A stretch of 64,000 nucleotides of DNA from AM-0621 sp964386705 (GCA_964386705.1 CAYLTY010000005.1:1-64000), one strand, 5' to 3'. Positions 1 through 9,862 are shown, numbered from the stretch's first letter. Numbers and translations are program-made. The notes: generated by a model not told the origin, from the sequence alone.

Positions 1-84
1 ATCGACGAGCAAGAAGGAGCTGCCGAAGAGACCGACAAACAAACCCCCAGCGAATGCGATAGCTAGAATCATGTCATACGCCAT
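1..84 (-). CDS. Partial hypothetical membrane protein, N-terminus only
   Basis: The reverse strand reads from an ATG at 84 off the left edge of the window with no stop. The visible 28 residues start MAYDMILAIAFAGGLF and form one hydrophobic, glycine-rich segment that would be a membrane anchor or the first transmembrane helix. No convincing ribosome binding site precedes it. Too little is visible to assign a family, and the reading could be fortuitous. Confidence 0.4.
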   Translation of the reverse strand, partial: MAYDMILAIAFAGGLFVGLFGSSFLLVD

Positions 85-430
85 GTGGAAGAATCTCTGA
101 AGTGAGGTGCAAGTAGCCCGAGACACCTTCCTCATCATCGGAATCCCTCCCCGCATAGCTATGCAGACTTTGGCCTAAAGTCCCTGTAATTCACGGCGAG
201 CGGCCAGCGGCAGCGGTGGAATTCGTTGTGCCGTTCACTCGCAACGCTCCAGTGACGCCGATTGTTCGGAACTAAACGGTAAAAGTTCGGGTTGTGACGA
301 TTGAGCCGCCGCGCGTAGAGTCCCCGCCCGCTGGCGTGCCGGCGTTGGGCGAGTATGGCCTGACGACGGAGAGGGCAGACACGGATTGTCTGTCCGATAT
401 TGAGAGTGCGGCCCAGGGAAGGTCCCGCAA
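85..430. other. Intergenic region without a supported gene
   Basis: Nothing in this divergent region reads as a convincing protein. It contains a perfect 12-bp palindrome GCATAGCTATGC at 153-164, which could be a regulator site between the leftward partial gene and the rightward acyltransferase gene. A GGGAAGG sequence at 416-422 serves as ribosome binding site for the next gene. Confidence 0.4.
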
Positions 431-1858
431 ATGTTATTCAATTCGCTCGACTACTTTGTGTTTCTGCTGGTCTGTCTGATCGGCTTTTTCCTGCTGCCGC
501 ACCGTTTTCGGTGGATGTGGCTGCTGCCGCTGAGCGCCTATTTCTACCTCAGTTGGAACCCCGCCTACGGGCTGGTGATCCTGTTTTCGTCGATCGTCGG
601 CTTCACGTCCGGCATCATTCTGGAAGACGCGAAATCGCCGCGAGTTCGCAAGACCGTGATGGCGGTGGGTGTCGCCATCAACCTGTGCGTGCTGTTCGTC
701 TTCAAGTATTTTAATTTTTTCAACTCGACGACGCGGTCGCTGGCCGAGCAGTTTGATCTGAGCTGGAACATTCCCCATCTGGAACTCGTGCTGCCGATTG
801 GCATCTCGTTCTACACGTTCCAGAAGATCGCCTACACGGTCGACATCTACCGCCGCGAATACCCGGCCGAGCGTCATTTTGGGTACTTCCTGCTGTATGT
901 GCTGTTCTTCCCGCAACTGGTCGCTGGCCCCATCGAACGGGCATCGCGACTGATTGAACAATTGCGAGCCAAGCAAAACTTCAATTGGGACAACATCTAC
1001 GCGGGAAGTCAAAAAATCCTGTGGGGGCTGTTCAAGAAGGTCGTTATCGCGGACCGCGTCGCGCTCTACGTGAACGCGATCTACAACAACCCCGAGCAGC
1101 ACAATTCCACCTCGTGCTGGCTGGCGACATATGCGTTCGCGATCCAGATCTATTGCGACTTCTCTGGTTACACAGACATCGCGCTGGGATCGGCTCAGTT
1201 ATTCGGCATCAAGCTGATGGACAACTTCAAGCAGCCGTATTTCGCGACGACGATTCGCGACTTCTGGCGCCGCTGGCATATCTCGCTGTCCACATGGCTG
1301 CGCGATTATCTCTACATCCCGCTGGGTGGCAGCCGCTTCGGCAAGCGTCGCACGCAGATCAACCTGTTGATCACCATGCTGCTCGGAGGCCTCTGGCACG
1401 GAGCCAGTTGGAATTTTGTGATTTGGGGCGGCTTGCAGGGCATCTTCCTGATCGGCTGCCATGAGACGATTGATGCGCGTGACCGCTTCTGGGCTCGAGT
1501 CGGTGTGCCGAATTGGCTCCGCGACAGCGTGCGTTGCTTCATCACCTTCCATCTGGTCTGCCTGAGCTGGGTCTTCTTCCGGGCGAATACGTTCCAGGAT
1601 TCGATGACGATTCTCAGCCGCATGACGCATCTGGAACTGGCTGCTCCGTTCCAACAAATCAACGTCTTTGTCTATGGCGGCATCGGCATCCTGATTCTGG
1701 CGCTGGTCGAATCAATGCAGACGGCGCGCGGCAGCGGCCGTGAGTTGCTCAGCCGCCAGCGCTGGCCGGTGCGTTGGGCCTGTTGGTACGCGATGGTGTT
1801 CTTGATCACGCTGCTTGGAGTTCAGGGCGATGCCCAATTCATCTACTTCCAGTTCTGA
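431..1858 (+). CDS. MBOAT family O-acyltransferase (AlgI-like)
   Basis: A 475-residue polytopic membrane protein of the membrane-bound O-acyltransferase family. Members move an acyl group, usually acetyl, across the membrane for transfer to an exported polysaccharide. Visible signatures are RDFWRRWHISLSTWLRDY near residue 275 and LGGLWHGASWNF near residue 317, which contains the family's catalytic histidine. The AlgI-like motifs PIGISFYTFQ and FFPQLVAGPIER lie in the N-terminal half. GGGAAGG about 8 bases upstream supports this start. The next gene follows within 14 bases and encodes an SGNH-like partner, the usual arrangement for surface polymer acetylation. No alginate biosynthesis genes are nearby, so the acceptor is unknown. 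Confidence 0.9.
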   Translation: MLFNSLDYFVFLLVCLIGFFLLPHRFRWMWLLPLSAYFYLSWNPAYGLVILFSSIVGFTSGIILEDAKSPRVRKTVMAVGVAINLCVLFVFKYFNFFNSTTRSLAEQFDLSWNIPHLELVLPIGISFYTFQKIAYTVDIYRREYPAERHFGYFLLYVLFFPQLVAGPIERASRLIEQLRAKQNFNWDNIYAGSQKILWGLFKKVVIADRVALYVNAIYNNPEQHNSTSCWLATYAFAIQIYCDFSGYTDIALGSAQLFGIKLMDNFKQPYFATTIRDFWRRWHISLSTWLRDYLYIPLGGSRFGKRRTQINLLITMLLGGLWHGASWNFVIWGGLQGIFLIGCHETIDARDRFWARVGVPNWLRDSVRCFITFHLVCLSWVFFRANTFQDSMTILSRMTHLELAAPFQQINVFVYGGIGILILALVESMQTARGSGRELLSRQRWPVRWACWYAMVFLITLLGVQGDAQFIYFQF

Positions 1859-1871
1859 GCTGAAGCTGCAC

Positions 1872-2870
1872 ATGAAACCGCGTTCGCACGTGCGTGAGAT
1901 CGCTCGCGTCATCGCGTTCGTCTGCGGAGCGCTGTTGCTGGACCGCGTTGCAGGCACCGCTCTGTGGAGCTTGCAAGACCAGGTGCAGACCGGCGAGATG
2001 GGCCGCGTGTCGCAACTGCTGGCCAATAAAGATGCGGACATCGTGATCTTTGGCAGCAGCCGCGCGAAACATCACTTTGATCCGGCAGTCTTGGAATCTG
2101 TCTCTCAGCAGAGCGTCTTTAACGCTGGTTGGGACGGCCAAGGCATCTACTATCACCGTTTCATGCAGCAGATGTTGCTGAAGAACGGAACCTCGGCCCG
2201 CACGTTCATCCTGCAGTTGGATCCGCAGGATCTGGCGCGCTCGAATGCTTCTCGAGTTGTCTCGGCACTTTCGCCGTACGTAGACGCGAGTCCGGAAACA
2301 ACTCAGATCTTCCAGCAATGCGACGATCGAGTGGTGGTTAAGCAACACTCGCAGTGCTGGCGATTCAACTCGCTGGTCGGGCCGCTGGTATTGAACTGGC
2401 TCAAACCCGCACCTTCGGACAATGGCTTCTCGGCGTTGGAGTCCACAGGCCGCAAGCTGGTGGCTCAACCCGACCGCACGCTGCCCAGGCTCAAACCCGA
2501 TCCGCAGCTTGTGGCCGAGTACCGTCGCTTTATTAGCGACGCTCGTAAGCATGGCATTGATGTGGTCCTGGTCTCGTGTCCGCGACTCGACCGTAACGAA
2601 GAAGCCGAGCAGGAAACCTGGCCGGCGTTGCAGCGCATCGCTCACGATGAACAGGTCACGTTGCTGGCCTTGGATGAACGCCGCTTTCCCCAACTCGCAG
2701 ATCCAGACCTGTACTGCGATGCGGGCCATCTCAATCCGGAGGGTGCGCGAGCGTTGACGAAGCTGCTCGCGCAACGCTGGTTTCCGGTTGTCCGCGAGGC
2801 CAGCGACATTCGACTGGTAAACGGCCAGGACGCCGACCGCGTCGACCATCAACCGATGCCAAAGAAGTAG
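1872..2870 (+). CDS. SGNH-like membrane-anchored protein, partner of the MBOAT acyltransferase
   Basis: About 332 residues from the ATG at 1872, which lies 13 bases after the acyltransferase stop. Longer in-frame readings from TTG 1815 or ATG 1830 would overlap that gene. I prefer 1872 because a signal-anchor helix (residues 10-30) follows at once. The SGNH fold is suggested by IFGSSRAKHHF near residue 59 (block I serine), NAGWDGQG (asparagine and glycines) and CDAGHLNPEGA near residue 283, which matches the block V D-x-x-H signature. Such proteins complete acetyl transfer in the periplasm together with an MBOAT protein. The order and spacing suggest one operon. The polymer substrate cannot be read from the sequence. 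Confidence 0.7.
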   Translation: MKPRSHVREIARVIAFVCGALLLDRVAGTALWSLQDQVQTGEMGRVSQLLANKDADIVIFGSSRAKHHFDPAVLESVSQQSVFNAGWDGQGIYYHRFMQQMLLKNGTSARTFILQLDPQDLARSNASRVVSALSPYVDASPETTQIFQQCDDRVVVKQHSQCWRFNSLVGPLVLNWLKPAPSDNGFSALESTGRKLVAQPDRTLPRLKPDPQLVAEYRRFISDARKHGIDVVLVSCPRLDRNEEAEQETWPALQRIAHDEQVTLLALDERRFPQLADPDLYCDAGHLNPEGARALTKLLAQRWFPVVREASDIRLVNGQDADRVDHQPMPKK

Positions 2871-3275
2871 TCTGCCGACAGAAGACGGACTAACAGAAGC
2901 TCGCGAAGGGCGCATAGAAGGACTAACCGAGCCTCGCCCCGCCTCTTCAAACGACGGCTGTGGGCCGTTGTCCCGCGCGTGAAAGTGTAGGCATCTCAGG
3001 CATGGAATGACTGAGCTACGTAGGCGAGTCATTCCATGGCTCGCATTTCGACACGCCGCCGAACAGCGCACACGCCTTTGCCGAGCAATCGAGCTGTCCG
3101 AGTAAGCGCCGAGCCCAAACGCCTTGGCTGTTCAGGCGATTGGCATTCTCACTCGTTCCCAAGCTCCGCTTGGGAACGAGTGAACGATGGGAATGATCGA
3201 ATGCACGCCGCAAGCTAGAATCTGTGGCAACCGCTCGCCCCCGTTTGCCTTGAATCGCTTGTTATGGAGATCAGC
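2871..3275. other. Intergenic region between the acyltransferase operon and panC
   Basis: No protein is supported here. A long open frame on the opposite strand (1839-3071) only shadows the SGNH-like gene. The one clear structure is the hairpin at 3149-3183, listed separately. Confidence 0.5.
3149..3183. repeat. Perfect 16-bp hairpin, REP-like
   Basis: Left arm 3149-3164 and right arm 3168-3183 are perfect reverse complements around a TCC loop. The core is CGTTCCCAAGC / GCTTGGGAACG. No T-run follows, so this is not a classical terminator. Similar G/C-rich palindromes occur as dispersed intergenic repeats in many large bacterial genomes. That this is a repeat family is inferred, since only one copy is in the window. 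Confidence 0.55.
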
Positions 3276-4139
3276 GTGACGAAGCCATTAGTGGCCGTTC
3301 AATCGATTGAGGAACTTCGCTCAAGAGTGCGCACAGCACGCCTGGCTGGGCAGCGCATCGGATGCGTGCCGACGATGGGAGCCTTACACGCCGGGCATCT
3401 GTCGCTGGTTGAGGCCGCCAAACGCGAGACGGATTTCATCGTGGTCACCATCTTCGTCAATCCGACTCAGTTCGGCCCGAACGAAGACTTCACGAAGTAT
3501 CCACGTCCGCTCGAACGAGACCTCGATCTGTGCCGTGCTGCCGGTGTCGATCTGGTCTTTCACCCGGAAGTTGCCGACGTCTATCCAGCTCCGAACGCGA
3601 CCTACGTGGATGTGCCAGCGCTCGACAAGGTCTTGGAAGGTGCGTTTCGACCGAGTCATTTTCGCGGCGTCGCTACCATCGTATTGAAGCTGTTTAACTT
3701 CGTCTTGCCGGATGTGGCGTTCTTTGGCCAGAAGGATTACCAACAGCAATTGCTGCTTAAGCACATGGTCGCGGACCTGAATGTTCCTGTCGAAGTGCGC
3801 ACGTGCCCGACTCTGCGCGATCCTGACGGCCTCGCGATGAGCAGCCGCAATGTTTATCTCAGTGCCGAGGAGCGTCAGACCGCATTGTCGCTCTCGCAGG
3901 CACTGAAGATCGCCGCTGAGATGACTCAACGTCGAGCCGCACCGGATAAGATCCGCGAGGCAATGCGGCACCACCTCGAATCGTTCGCCGGGGTCAAGAT
4001 CGACTACGCCACCGTTGCAGATGCGCAGACGCTGGAGGAGGTCGCGAATCTGGTTCCGCAGATGGTTGCGCTGATCGCCGCGCGAGTCGGCACCACTCGC
4101 TTGATCGACAATCAGATTCTGACTGTGCCAACGGCCTGA
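3276..4139 (+). CDS. panC: Pantothenate synthetase
   Basis: Joins pantoate and beta-alanine with ATP to give pantothenate, the last step before coenzyme A synthesis proper. It acts in the cytoplasm as a homodimer. Diagnostic sequences are TMGALHAGHLSL near residue 34 (the HIGH-type nucleotide-binding motif), FVNPTQFGPNEDF, FGQKDYQQ near residue 149 and MSSRNVYL near residue 187. The length of about 287 residues is normal. An ATG at 3264 is also in frame, but GGAGA at 3267-3271 sits 4 bases before GTG 3276, so the GTG may be the true start. The gene stands alone and no panB or panD is visible. Confidence 0.96.
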   Translation: MTKPLVAVQSIEELRSRVRTARLAGQRIGCVPTMGALHAGHLSLVEAAKRETDFIVVTIFVNPTQFGPNEDFTKYPRPLERDLDLCRAAGVDLVFHPEVADVYPAPNATYVDVPALDKVLEGAFRPSHFRGVATIVLKLFNFVLPDVAFFGQKDYQQQLLLKHMVADLNVPVEVRTCPTLRDPDGLAMSSRNVYLSAEERQTALSLSQALKIAAEMTQRRAAPDKIREAMRHHLESFAGVKIDYATVADAQTLEEVANLVPQMVALIAARVGTTRLIDNQILTVPTA

Positions 4140-4199
4140 GAATTCTGATCATTCAAGTAAGTCGGACAAAGGACTCGCGCCGCTCTGCTCCCAAACGGG

Positions 4200-5519
4200 C
4201 TACTGCACCGGAGTTGCACGAGCCCCTTTCGCGCGGCGGGTGTAGACTGCGGCTTCCTTGTCGCGGCCCTGCTTGGTGATGGATCGAGAGATGTTGTCCC
4301 AAGTCTGGGCAACATTCTCATGATCCGGTCCCAGGGCCTGTGCGTAGACGGCCAGAGCGGAGCTGTAGAGAGATTCGGCGCGGATGTAATCTGCTGCGTC
4401 AAACGCTGTGTTGCCCTCCTGAGTCATTCGCACGGCTCGAGCAGTATCACCTTCGCGCGGACGTTTGCGGAGCACGTCCAGACCTTGCTTCTCAAACTTC
4501 GTCGCATCGTCCTTCTGCCCCTGAATCTCCAGCAGAGTTGCCAGAATCATGCGGCCGTGAGCGAGATCTGGATGATCGGCTGGCAACCGGCTGGCCCGGA
4601 TTTCGACCACTCGCCGCTGCATGGACAGTGCAGCATCGAACTTCTGCTGAGTGAGATAGAGCCTTCGCAACGAATGCAGCGACGTTGCGACGTCGGGATG
4701 GATTGATCCCAGCTTCTTCTCGCGGATGGCAAGTGCTCGTAGGTAGAGTGGTTCGGCTTCTTCGTACCGACCCTGCAGGCGATACAACTCGGCGAGGTTG
4801 TTGAGTGTGGTTGCTGTCGTGGGGTGTTCGGCACCCAGACGTTGTTCCTGAATCTTCAGAGCCTGCTGGTAGAGCGGTTCGGCTTCCGTAAACTTGGCCT
4901 GAGCCTCATACAACCCAGCGAGGTTGTTGAGCGTCACGGCGACCTTGGGGTGATCACCACCCAGCTGCTTCAGCTGCAGATCGAGCGTTTGCTTATAGAG
5001 CGGCTCGGCCTCGGAATATCGATCTTCATGTGCATACAGCAGAGCCAGGTTACCCAGCGTTGTGGCGACTTCGGGATGATCCGGTCCTAGCGACTTCGTC
5101 TTGATTGCCAAGGCTCGCTTGTAGAGCGGCTCTGCCTGCGCATACCTGGCCTGCTGCACATAGAGCAGCGCCAGATTACCCAGGACCACGGCCACATCGG
5201 TCGAATCAGGTCCGCTGAGTTTCTCGTGCAGTTCCAGCGATTGCTTGAAGAGCGGTTCCGCCTCGGGGTAGTAGCCCTGATAGCGGTAGGCGCGAGCCAA
5301 CCCGTCCAGACTGGTCGCCAGAATGGTGTCTTCGACCTTGGCGGCCTTTGCTTCGTCGATAGCCTTATTGAACTGTTTCTCGGCGTATGCGTACCGTCCG
5401 TCCCTGAGGGCCTTGATGCCGTTCGTATTGTGCGACTCCCGGGTCGGTTCTTCAGCGACTCCAGTACTCGACAACGCCAGACTCAACGCAACTAGCAGCG
5501 ACGCTTTTAGAATTCGCAT
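4200..5519 (-). CDS. Exported TPR-repeat protein (kinesin-light-chain-like repeats)
   Basis: 439 residues beginning with a signal peptide (MRILKASLLVALSLALSS, cleavage near residue 22). From about residue 35 to 370 there is a tandem array of 42-residue TPR units of the kinesin-light-chain type. The recurrent pattern is NNLAxLYxxQGRYxEAEPLYxxAL followed by LGxxHPxVA. Such arrays are protein-protein interaction scaffolds, and the signal peptide places it in the periplasm or on the surface. No catalytic domain is visible. The partner is unknown. It lies downstream of and on the same strand as the VWA gene, with about 160 bases between them. Confidence 0.8.
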   Translation of the reverse strand: MRILKASLLVALSLALSSTGVAEEPTRESHNTNGIKALRDGRYAYAEKQFNKAIDEAKAAKVEDTILATSLDGLARAYRYQGYYPEAEPLFKQSLELHEKLSGPDSTDVAVVLGNLALLYVQQARYAQAEPLYKRALAIKTKSLGPDHPEVATTLGNLALLYAHEDRYSEAEPLYKQTLDLQLKQLGGDHPKVAVTLNNLAGLYEAQAKFTEAEPLYQQALKIQEQRLGAEHPTTATTLNNLAELYRLQGRYEEAEPLYLRALAIREKKLGSIHPDVATSLHSLRRLYLTQQKFDAALSMQRRVVEIRASRLPADHPDLAHGRMILATLLEIQGQKDDATKFEKQGLDVLRKRPREGDTARAVRMTQEGNTAFDAADYIRAESLYSSALAVYAQALGPDHENVAQTWDNISRSITKQGRDKEAAVYTRRAKGARATPVQ

Positions 5520-5680
5520 GATGTTGGCTCCTCGGTGAATTAACGAGCGGCGAGCACAACAACTCTCGAAGCAGGCTCGTACTCGTTCGAAGCACGATCT
5601 CTTTGATGCTTTACTGCCATGACCTTAGTCGCCGTAACGCCGAACGGCAATTGCCAGCCCAGATTCGACAAATTGCCCAG

Positions 5681-8092
5681 TTAGGCTTGCTTATCGGCTT
5701 GGTAGAACCGGTTAGCGGCCAAGTGTTCGAGGCAGAAGGCGATGAGCAGCATCGCCAGCACTGTCGGAAAAGCTTCTACGCCGAGGCGTCCCGTCGTGAC
5801 GGATTTTTCCAGACCATCGATGCTGGTAGCGACGCTGTAGCGTTTCTCGCCCAGCCACTGGTCGAGGTCGGCCGTGCTCAGGCGTGTGAAGTCGCTTTCC
5901 TCGGGGGGGGGATTGACCGCGAAACCGGCTTCGAATGGTGTTTCGGCTTGAGCGGAAAGCACTCCGAACTGGCCACGCTCATCGAGCGGAGAGATGCTCA
6001 GTTCGACTGCGCCGTCTGCAATCTTGCCCGGCAGTTGCACGCCGCTGGGCTTGCGTAGCAGGTAGTCTTTGATGGGCTTCTCGCGATTCAGCGGCACCAG
6101 CGCCGTTTCTCCCGCGACGAAGTTCACGCGGGCCTCGGTTCTCCGCGACAGGTACTGCATCAACTGATCGACCAGCATCAGGAAGTAAGCTGGTGACTGT
6201 CGCGGCAGTTCGTTCCATTCGCCTTTGAGGTCGAAGGATGTCGTTACCATCACCGTGCGGCCCAGTCCGTGCATCCGTTCGATGAATGCCGGGCGGGCTT
6301 CGTTGTCCGCATAGGGGACGATGACCTTGGCGTCCGGCTGAGTCTTCACTCTCCAGTAGCGGCGAATGTCGACCGACATCAGTTCGGCCGCCACACCCGG
6401 ACCGTCGAACTTCTTGATGAGTGGGTGGCTGGTATCCTTCAAATCGAGCGACTTCGCCGGGCGAAAGTTCAGCGGAAATTCGATTGCCGCTGGTAGCACG
6501 GCCTTCGCGGCCTCGCTGTTGTAACCCTCCACGTTGATTCCGACTGCGGGTCCCAATTCAGCACCGAGGATCACGGCCAGACCGCCTCCCGCAGCGACGT
6601 AGTCAGATACCTTCTTCCAGAGCTTCTCCGACGAGCCGTTCACGTTGACGAAGCAGACCACGTCAAAAGCCGACAGATCGGTCGCTTCAAGTTTCGCTTG
6701 AGGCACGTAACTCACGCGGTACTGCAGCACCTCCAGCCCTGTCAGCAGTTCGTCGCCTTCGTCTTCACGTGGCGAAGTGATTAGCACTCGAATCGTCGGA
6801 TCGACTCGCACAGCGAAATCCAGCCGATTGTCTTCGACCAGAGGGTCCGATGAGACCAGTCTCAGTTGTCCGCGTTCAATGCGGCGCGACAGGCCGGACA
6901 GCATGAACTGCACTTCGGGAACCGCGCTGTCCGTCAGCTTGACGGTGCGCTGGTCCTTCTTCACCAGATCCCCCCCCGGTGCTGCCAGCCATAGTTCCAC
7001 GACCTGATCCTGATCAGCAAAGCCGACGGATGGCAGACTCGCCGCCAGATTCGTCAGGCCACCTTCAGCGATGCACTCCTGAGTCAACCGCAACTTCGTC
7101 AGGGCCATGTTGCGTGGTTGTTCAACACCGACATCGATCACATACACGCCCAGCCAGGCGAGCCGTTTCAACTCATCCTGCAAGAACCGGCCCGGGCTCT
7201 TCGCCCATGCCGATTGAGCGAGATCGGTGAAGAGATAGACCTCACGAATCAGGCCGTCCGAGCGATCATCAACTTCGGCATCAGGCAGTTCCGCGAGAAT
7301 GCGCGTGCGGTCGTCTTCCTGCATCGTCAAAGCGGCTCGCAAGCGATCATTCAAAGGCACTGACACAATGGCCGACTTGATGCCTTCCACACGGTTCTTC
7401 GCCGCTGACAGATCCGCCTGAAACAGCACTGGCTCATTCGTGGCACTGTCTCCGACTGCCACTCGGCTGCGCGAGGGCAGCGTGGCGAGGTGCTGATTCG
7501 CGATCCGCTTGGCGACATCCAGCCGGGTTTCACCCTCACGGGTATAAGCCATGCTCAGCGAGGAATCGAACAGGAAGACAGCGGCCACGGGTGTATCAGT
7601 GGCGACTGTCGGTAGTGGCGAAGACATGGCTTCGGCGAGCCGGTGTTGATACGGCCAACCGACCAGCAGAGCGGCCAGCAACACTGCGACAGCTACCAGT
7701 CCACTACGAAAGTACGTTTGCCGCGCGCTCAAGACATGCTGCGGTAGTTTGCTCTTGCGCCAGGCGCGTTCGACGCCCAAGCCAACCGCCGTTGCGATCG
7801 CGACAATGCCCGCAAGAATGGAGATCTCAGTCCATGTCATGGAGTAGTCAGCCGGCGGCAGCGAAGGCCGTGCGACCGCCAGTGCAATCGCAGCCAGCAC
7901 GGCCATGCGCAAGAGCAGAAGTCCCAGATGCTTCAATCGCATGCGTCGGACGTTTTGCAGACGTCGCTGCTGTACCAGGCGCAGCGCGGGGAACATCAAC
8001 TTCTTCGGCTTGGCGCGCATCAGCAGGTGCAACATCACCGGCACGGCGATGAAGCCCAACGCGTACAGCAAGCCTTCATTCACAAACGACAT
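5681..8092 (-). CDS. BatA-like membrane protein with VWA domain
   Basis: 803 residues. Residues 1-80 form the N-terminal double-transmembrane region of the BatA/aerotolerance family (ALGFIAVPVMLHLLMRAK, then a basic stretch and LLLLRMAVLAAIALAVARP). A further hydrophobic pair follows at about 90-145. The VWA domain starts near residue 170, with VFLFDSSLSM giving the DxSxS metal-ion-dependent adhesion motif. A later segment (FDVVCFVNV ... VAAGGGLAVILG, about 475-515) resembles the glutamine-amidotransferase-like fold found in this family. One C-terminal helix lies near 780. Members usually sit with a MoxR ATPase and a DUF58 protein, but neither is adjacent here. An envelope chaperone or stress role is inference. 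Confidence 0.82.
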   Translation of the reverse strand: MSFVNEGLLYALGFIAVPVMLHLLMRAKPKKLMFPALRLVQQRRLQNVRRMRLKHLGLLLLRMAVLAAIALAVARPSLPPADYSMTWTEISILAGIVAIATAVGLGVERAWRKSKLPQHVLSARQTYFRSGLVAVAVLLAALLVGWPYQHRLAEAMSSPLPTVATDTPVAAVFLFDSSLSMAYTREGETRLDVAKRIANQHLATLPSRSRVAVGDSATNEPVLFQADLSAAKNRVEGIKSAIVSVPLNDRLRAALTMQEDDRTRILAELPDAEVDDRSDGLIREVYLFTDLAQSAWAKSPGRFLQDELKRLAWLGVYVIDVGVEQPRNMALTKLRLTQECIAEGGLTNLAASLPSVGFADQDQVVELWLAAPGGDLVKKDQRTVKLTDSAVPEVQFMLSGLSRRIERGQLRLVSSDPLVEDNRLDFAVRVDPTIRVLITSPREDEGDELLTGLEVLQYRVSYVPQAKLEATDLSAFDVVCFVNVNGSSEKLWKKVSDYVAAGGGLAVILGAELGPAVGINVEGYNSEAAKAVLPAAIEFPLNFRPAKSLDLKDTSHPLIKKFDGPGVAAELMSVDIRRYWRVKTQPDAKVIVPYADNEARPAFIERMHGLGRTVMVTTSFDLKGEWNELPRQSPAYFLMLVDQLMQYLSRRTEARVNFVAGETALVPLNREKPIKDYLLRKPSGVQLPGKIADGAVELSISPLDERGQFGVLSAQAETPFEAGFAVNPPPEESDFTRLSTADLDQWLGEKRYSVATSIDGLEKSVTTGRLGVEAFPTVLAMLLIAFCLEHLAANRFYQADKQA

Positions 8093-8153
8093 GGAAGTTT
8101 CTGGTTCCTGATTTCAATGGCTGACGTCTGGAACTCGTCCGACAAGATCGATG

Positions 8154-9470
8154 TTACAGATCACGATCCGCTGGTCGGTAGAAGAGTGCAACAGGAACGA
8201 CCATCAGCGCCAATACTGCGAAGATGGAAGACGGCATCGGCTTCGGTAAACCAGCCTGTTCGACGAGTGGCAGCAACTTCGCGAAGATCCCCACAAAAAG
8301 GGCCGACAGCAGGATACCGATCCAGTTCGCGAGGTTCATCGTGCCGATCATTCGACCTTTGAGTTCTTCCGGGGGCGACGCCTGCAGCACGACTTGCAGC
8401 GGCACTACGAACAGCCCGGCCGATGCTCCCAGACCGACGAGAGCCACTCGAGCGATCCATTCGAGAACGCTCACCGGCAGGCTTTTCGATTGGGCAGCCA
8501 CCGCCACCAGCGTGAGCGTGACCAGCATCGCGGACATGAGCCATGAACCGAGCGTCACCAGGCCGAAGCGAATCCGTCCGCGTGAGAACTTGCCGGCGAT
8601 CCCGCATCCAGACGCGATCCCCAGTCCCATGCACGCTGCAAGAATGCTGGTGGGGCCGTCCTTCAACCCGAGTTCGACTTTTCCCAGCACATTCACCGAA
8701 GGTTGAACGACGCCACCCATGAACCAGAACAAGGACGTCAGCAACAGCACACCGGTCAGGAAGCGATCACGCTTCAGTAACGCCCAAGCGTCTGAGTTCA
8801 CCCCGAGAGCTGACCAACTCCATCGAAGATCCGGTTGCACGGCTTGCGTACGTCTGACAAACAAGACCGCAAATGTTCCGAGCGTTGCAAAGACAACACA
8901 CCCAAAACTGATCTTCACCAAACCTGCTTGTCCCGGCAGCAGCTCCTTGCCGTATCCTGCAAAGGCCATCCCGAAGATGATCGCCAGAAACGTCGTCATC
9001 TGAAAAATGCCGTTCACGAAGGGCAACGCGCTCTTCGGAAATAGGTCGGGCAGAATCCCGTACTTGCACGGGCCGAAGAATGTGCTGTGCAGGCTGAGGC
9101 AGAACAGCACGGCAAACACCGGAGCCAGCTCGTTCGACCAGAAGGCGGCCATACCCGCCAGTGTGATCCCGATCTCCAAAACCTTGTAGAGCACGATACC
9201 GCGTTGCTTGCTGGTGCGATCCGACACAAAGCCGGCCAGCCCTGAGAACAACACCCACGGCAATGCAAAGACGACGAGAGCCTTCGATTGGTACGTGTTC
9301 GGAGCCACCCCCGCCGCTAATTCGTGATCGATGCACAACAACAGCACCAGTTGTTTGAAGACGTTGTCGTTGAAGGCACCGAGGAACTGTCCGAACGTCA
9401 GTCCCAGGAATGACTGGCGGTCATAAGGCTCGGGAGCTGATGGCGGAGTTGCTGCTGCGTTCGAAGTCAT
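8154..9470 (-). CDS. MFS transporter, LplT-like
   Basis: 438 residues with about 12 hydrophobic helices. The N-terminal FLGAFNDNVFKQL (near residue 28) is characteristic of the lysophospholipid transporter group (LplT, and the membrane half of Aas fusions). The loop LSGLAGFVSDRTSKQRGIVLYK matches the MFS loop 2-3 region. Family knowledge suggests flipping of lysophospholipids across the inner membrane for re-acylation, but no acyltransferase is fused or adjacent. The gene ends 61 bases before the VWA gene on the same strand. The substrate is inferred and could differ. Confidence 0.78.
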   Translation of the reverse strand: MTSNAAATPPSAPEPYDRQSFLGLTFGQFLGAFNDNVFKQLVLLLCIDHELAAGVAPNTYQSKALVVFALPWVLFSGLAGFVSDRTSKQRGIVLYKVLEIGITLAGMAAFWSNELAPVFAVLFCLSLHSTFFGPCKYGILPDLFPKSALPFVNGIFQMTTFLAIIFGMAFAGYGKELLPGQAGLVKISFGCVVFATLGTFAVLFVRRTQAVQPDLRWSWSALGVNSDAWALLKRDRFLTGVLLLTSLFWFMGGVVQPSVNVLGKVELGLKDGPTSILAACMGLGIASGCGIAGKFSRGRIRFGLVTLGSWLMSAMLVTLTLVAVAAQSKSLPVSVLEWIARVALVGLGASAGLFVVPLQVVLQASPPEELKGRMIGTMNLANWIGILLSALFVGIFAKLLPLVEQAGLPKPMPSSIFAVLALMVVPVALFYRPADRDL

Positions 9471-9862
9471 GAAGAACGTATGCCTGAAACATGAGATGGG
9501 CTTTGCGGGACCACTATCTCGTAACCGGTCGGTTAGAGAAACGGCGATCTATCAGATTACCGCGAGTCCAGCATCGCTGCTCACGCGAGCGGCTCAACCC
9601 CAAGAGCAAGGTCAGTGTTGGGCAGTTACGGACGGGAAGTGTTCAGCACGACATGCTCAGCGTCCGTAGAAGTAGACGGCTCGACTAAGCGTTTTACCGA
9701 ATACGCTTGAATTGAACGGCCGCGCATCGAGAAACCCGAGTTTGGAGAGTACCGGCTCCGCGGGGCAGAGGGACTTCATCGCATCGACGCCCAAGGATGG
9801 CCGATCGGAAAAAGAGCCCTTCTGAGTTCGGGGCAGTCACGATCCATATTGGCCAGGATCCC
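9471..9862. other. Intergenic region before the IS1182-type element
   Basis: No gene is supported. Short open frames at 9469-9688 have no recognisable features. The right end abuts the terminal inverted repeat of the insertion sequence. Confidence 0.45.

Noticed and set aside
434..1102. Reverse-strand frame of 222 codons opposite the acyltransferase
   Set aside because: Shadow of the MBOAT gene; no domain pattern and no ribosome site.
1839..3071. Open frame of 410 codons on the reverse strand
   Set aside because: It lies opposite the SGNH-like gene, has the Arg/Ala/Gln-rich composition of an antisense shadow in GC-rich DNA, and has no recognisable motif.
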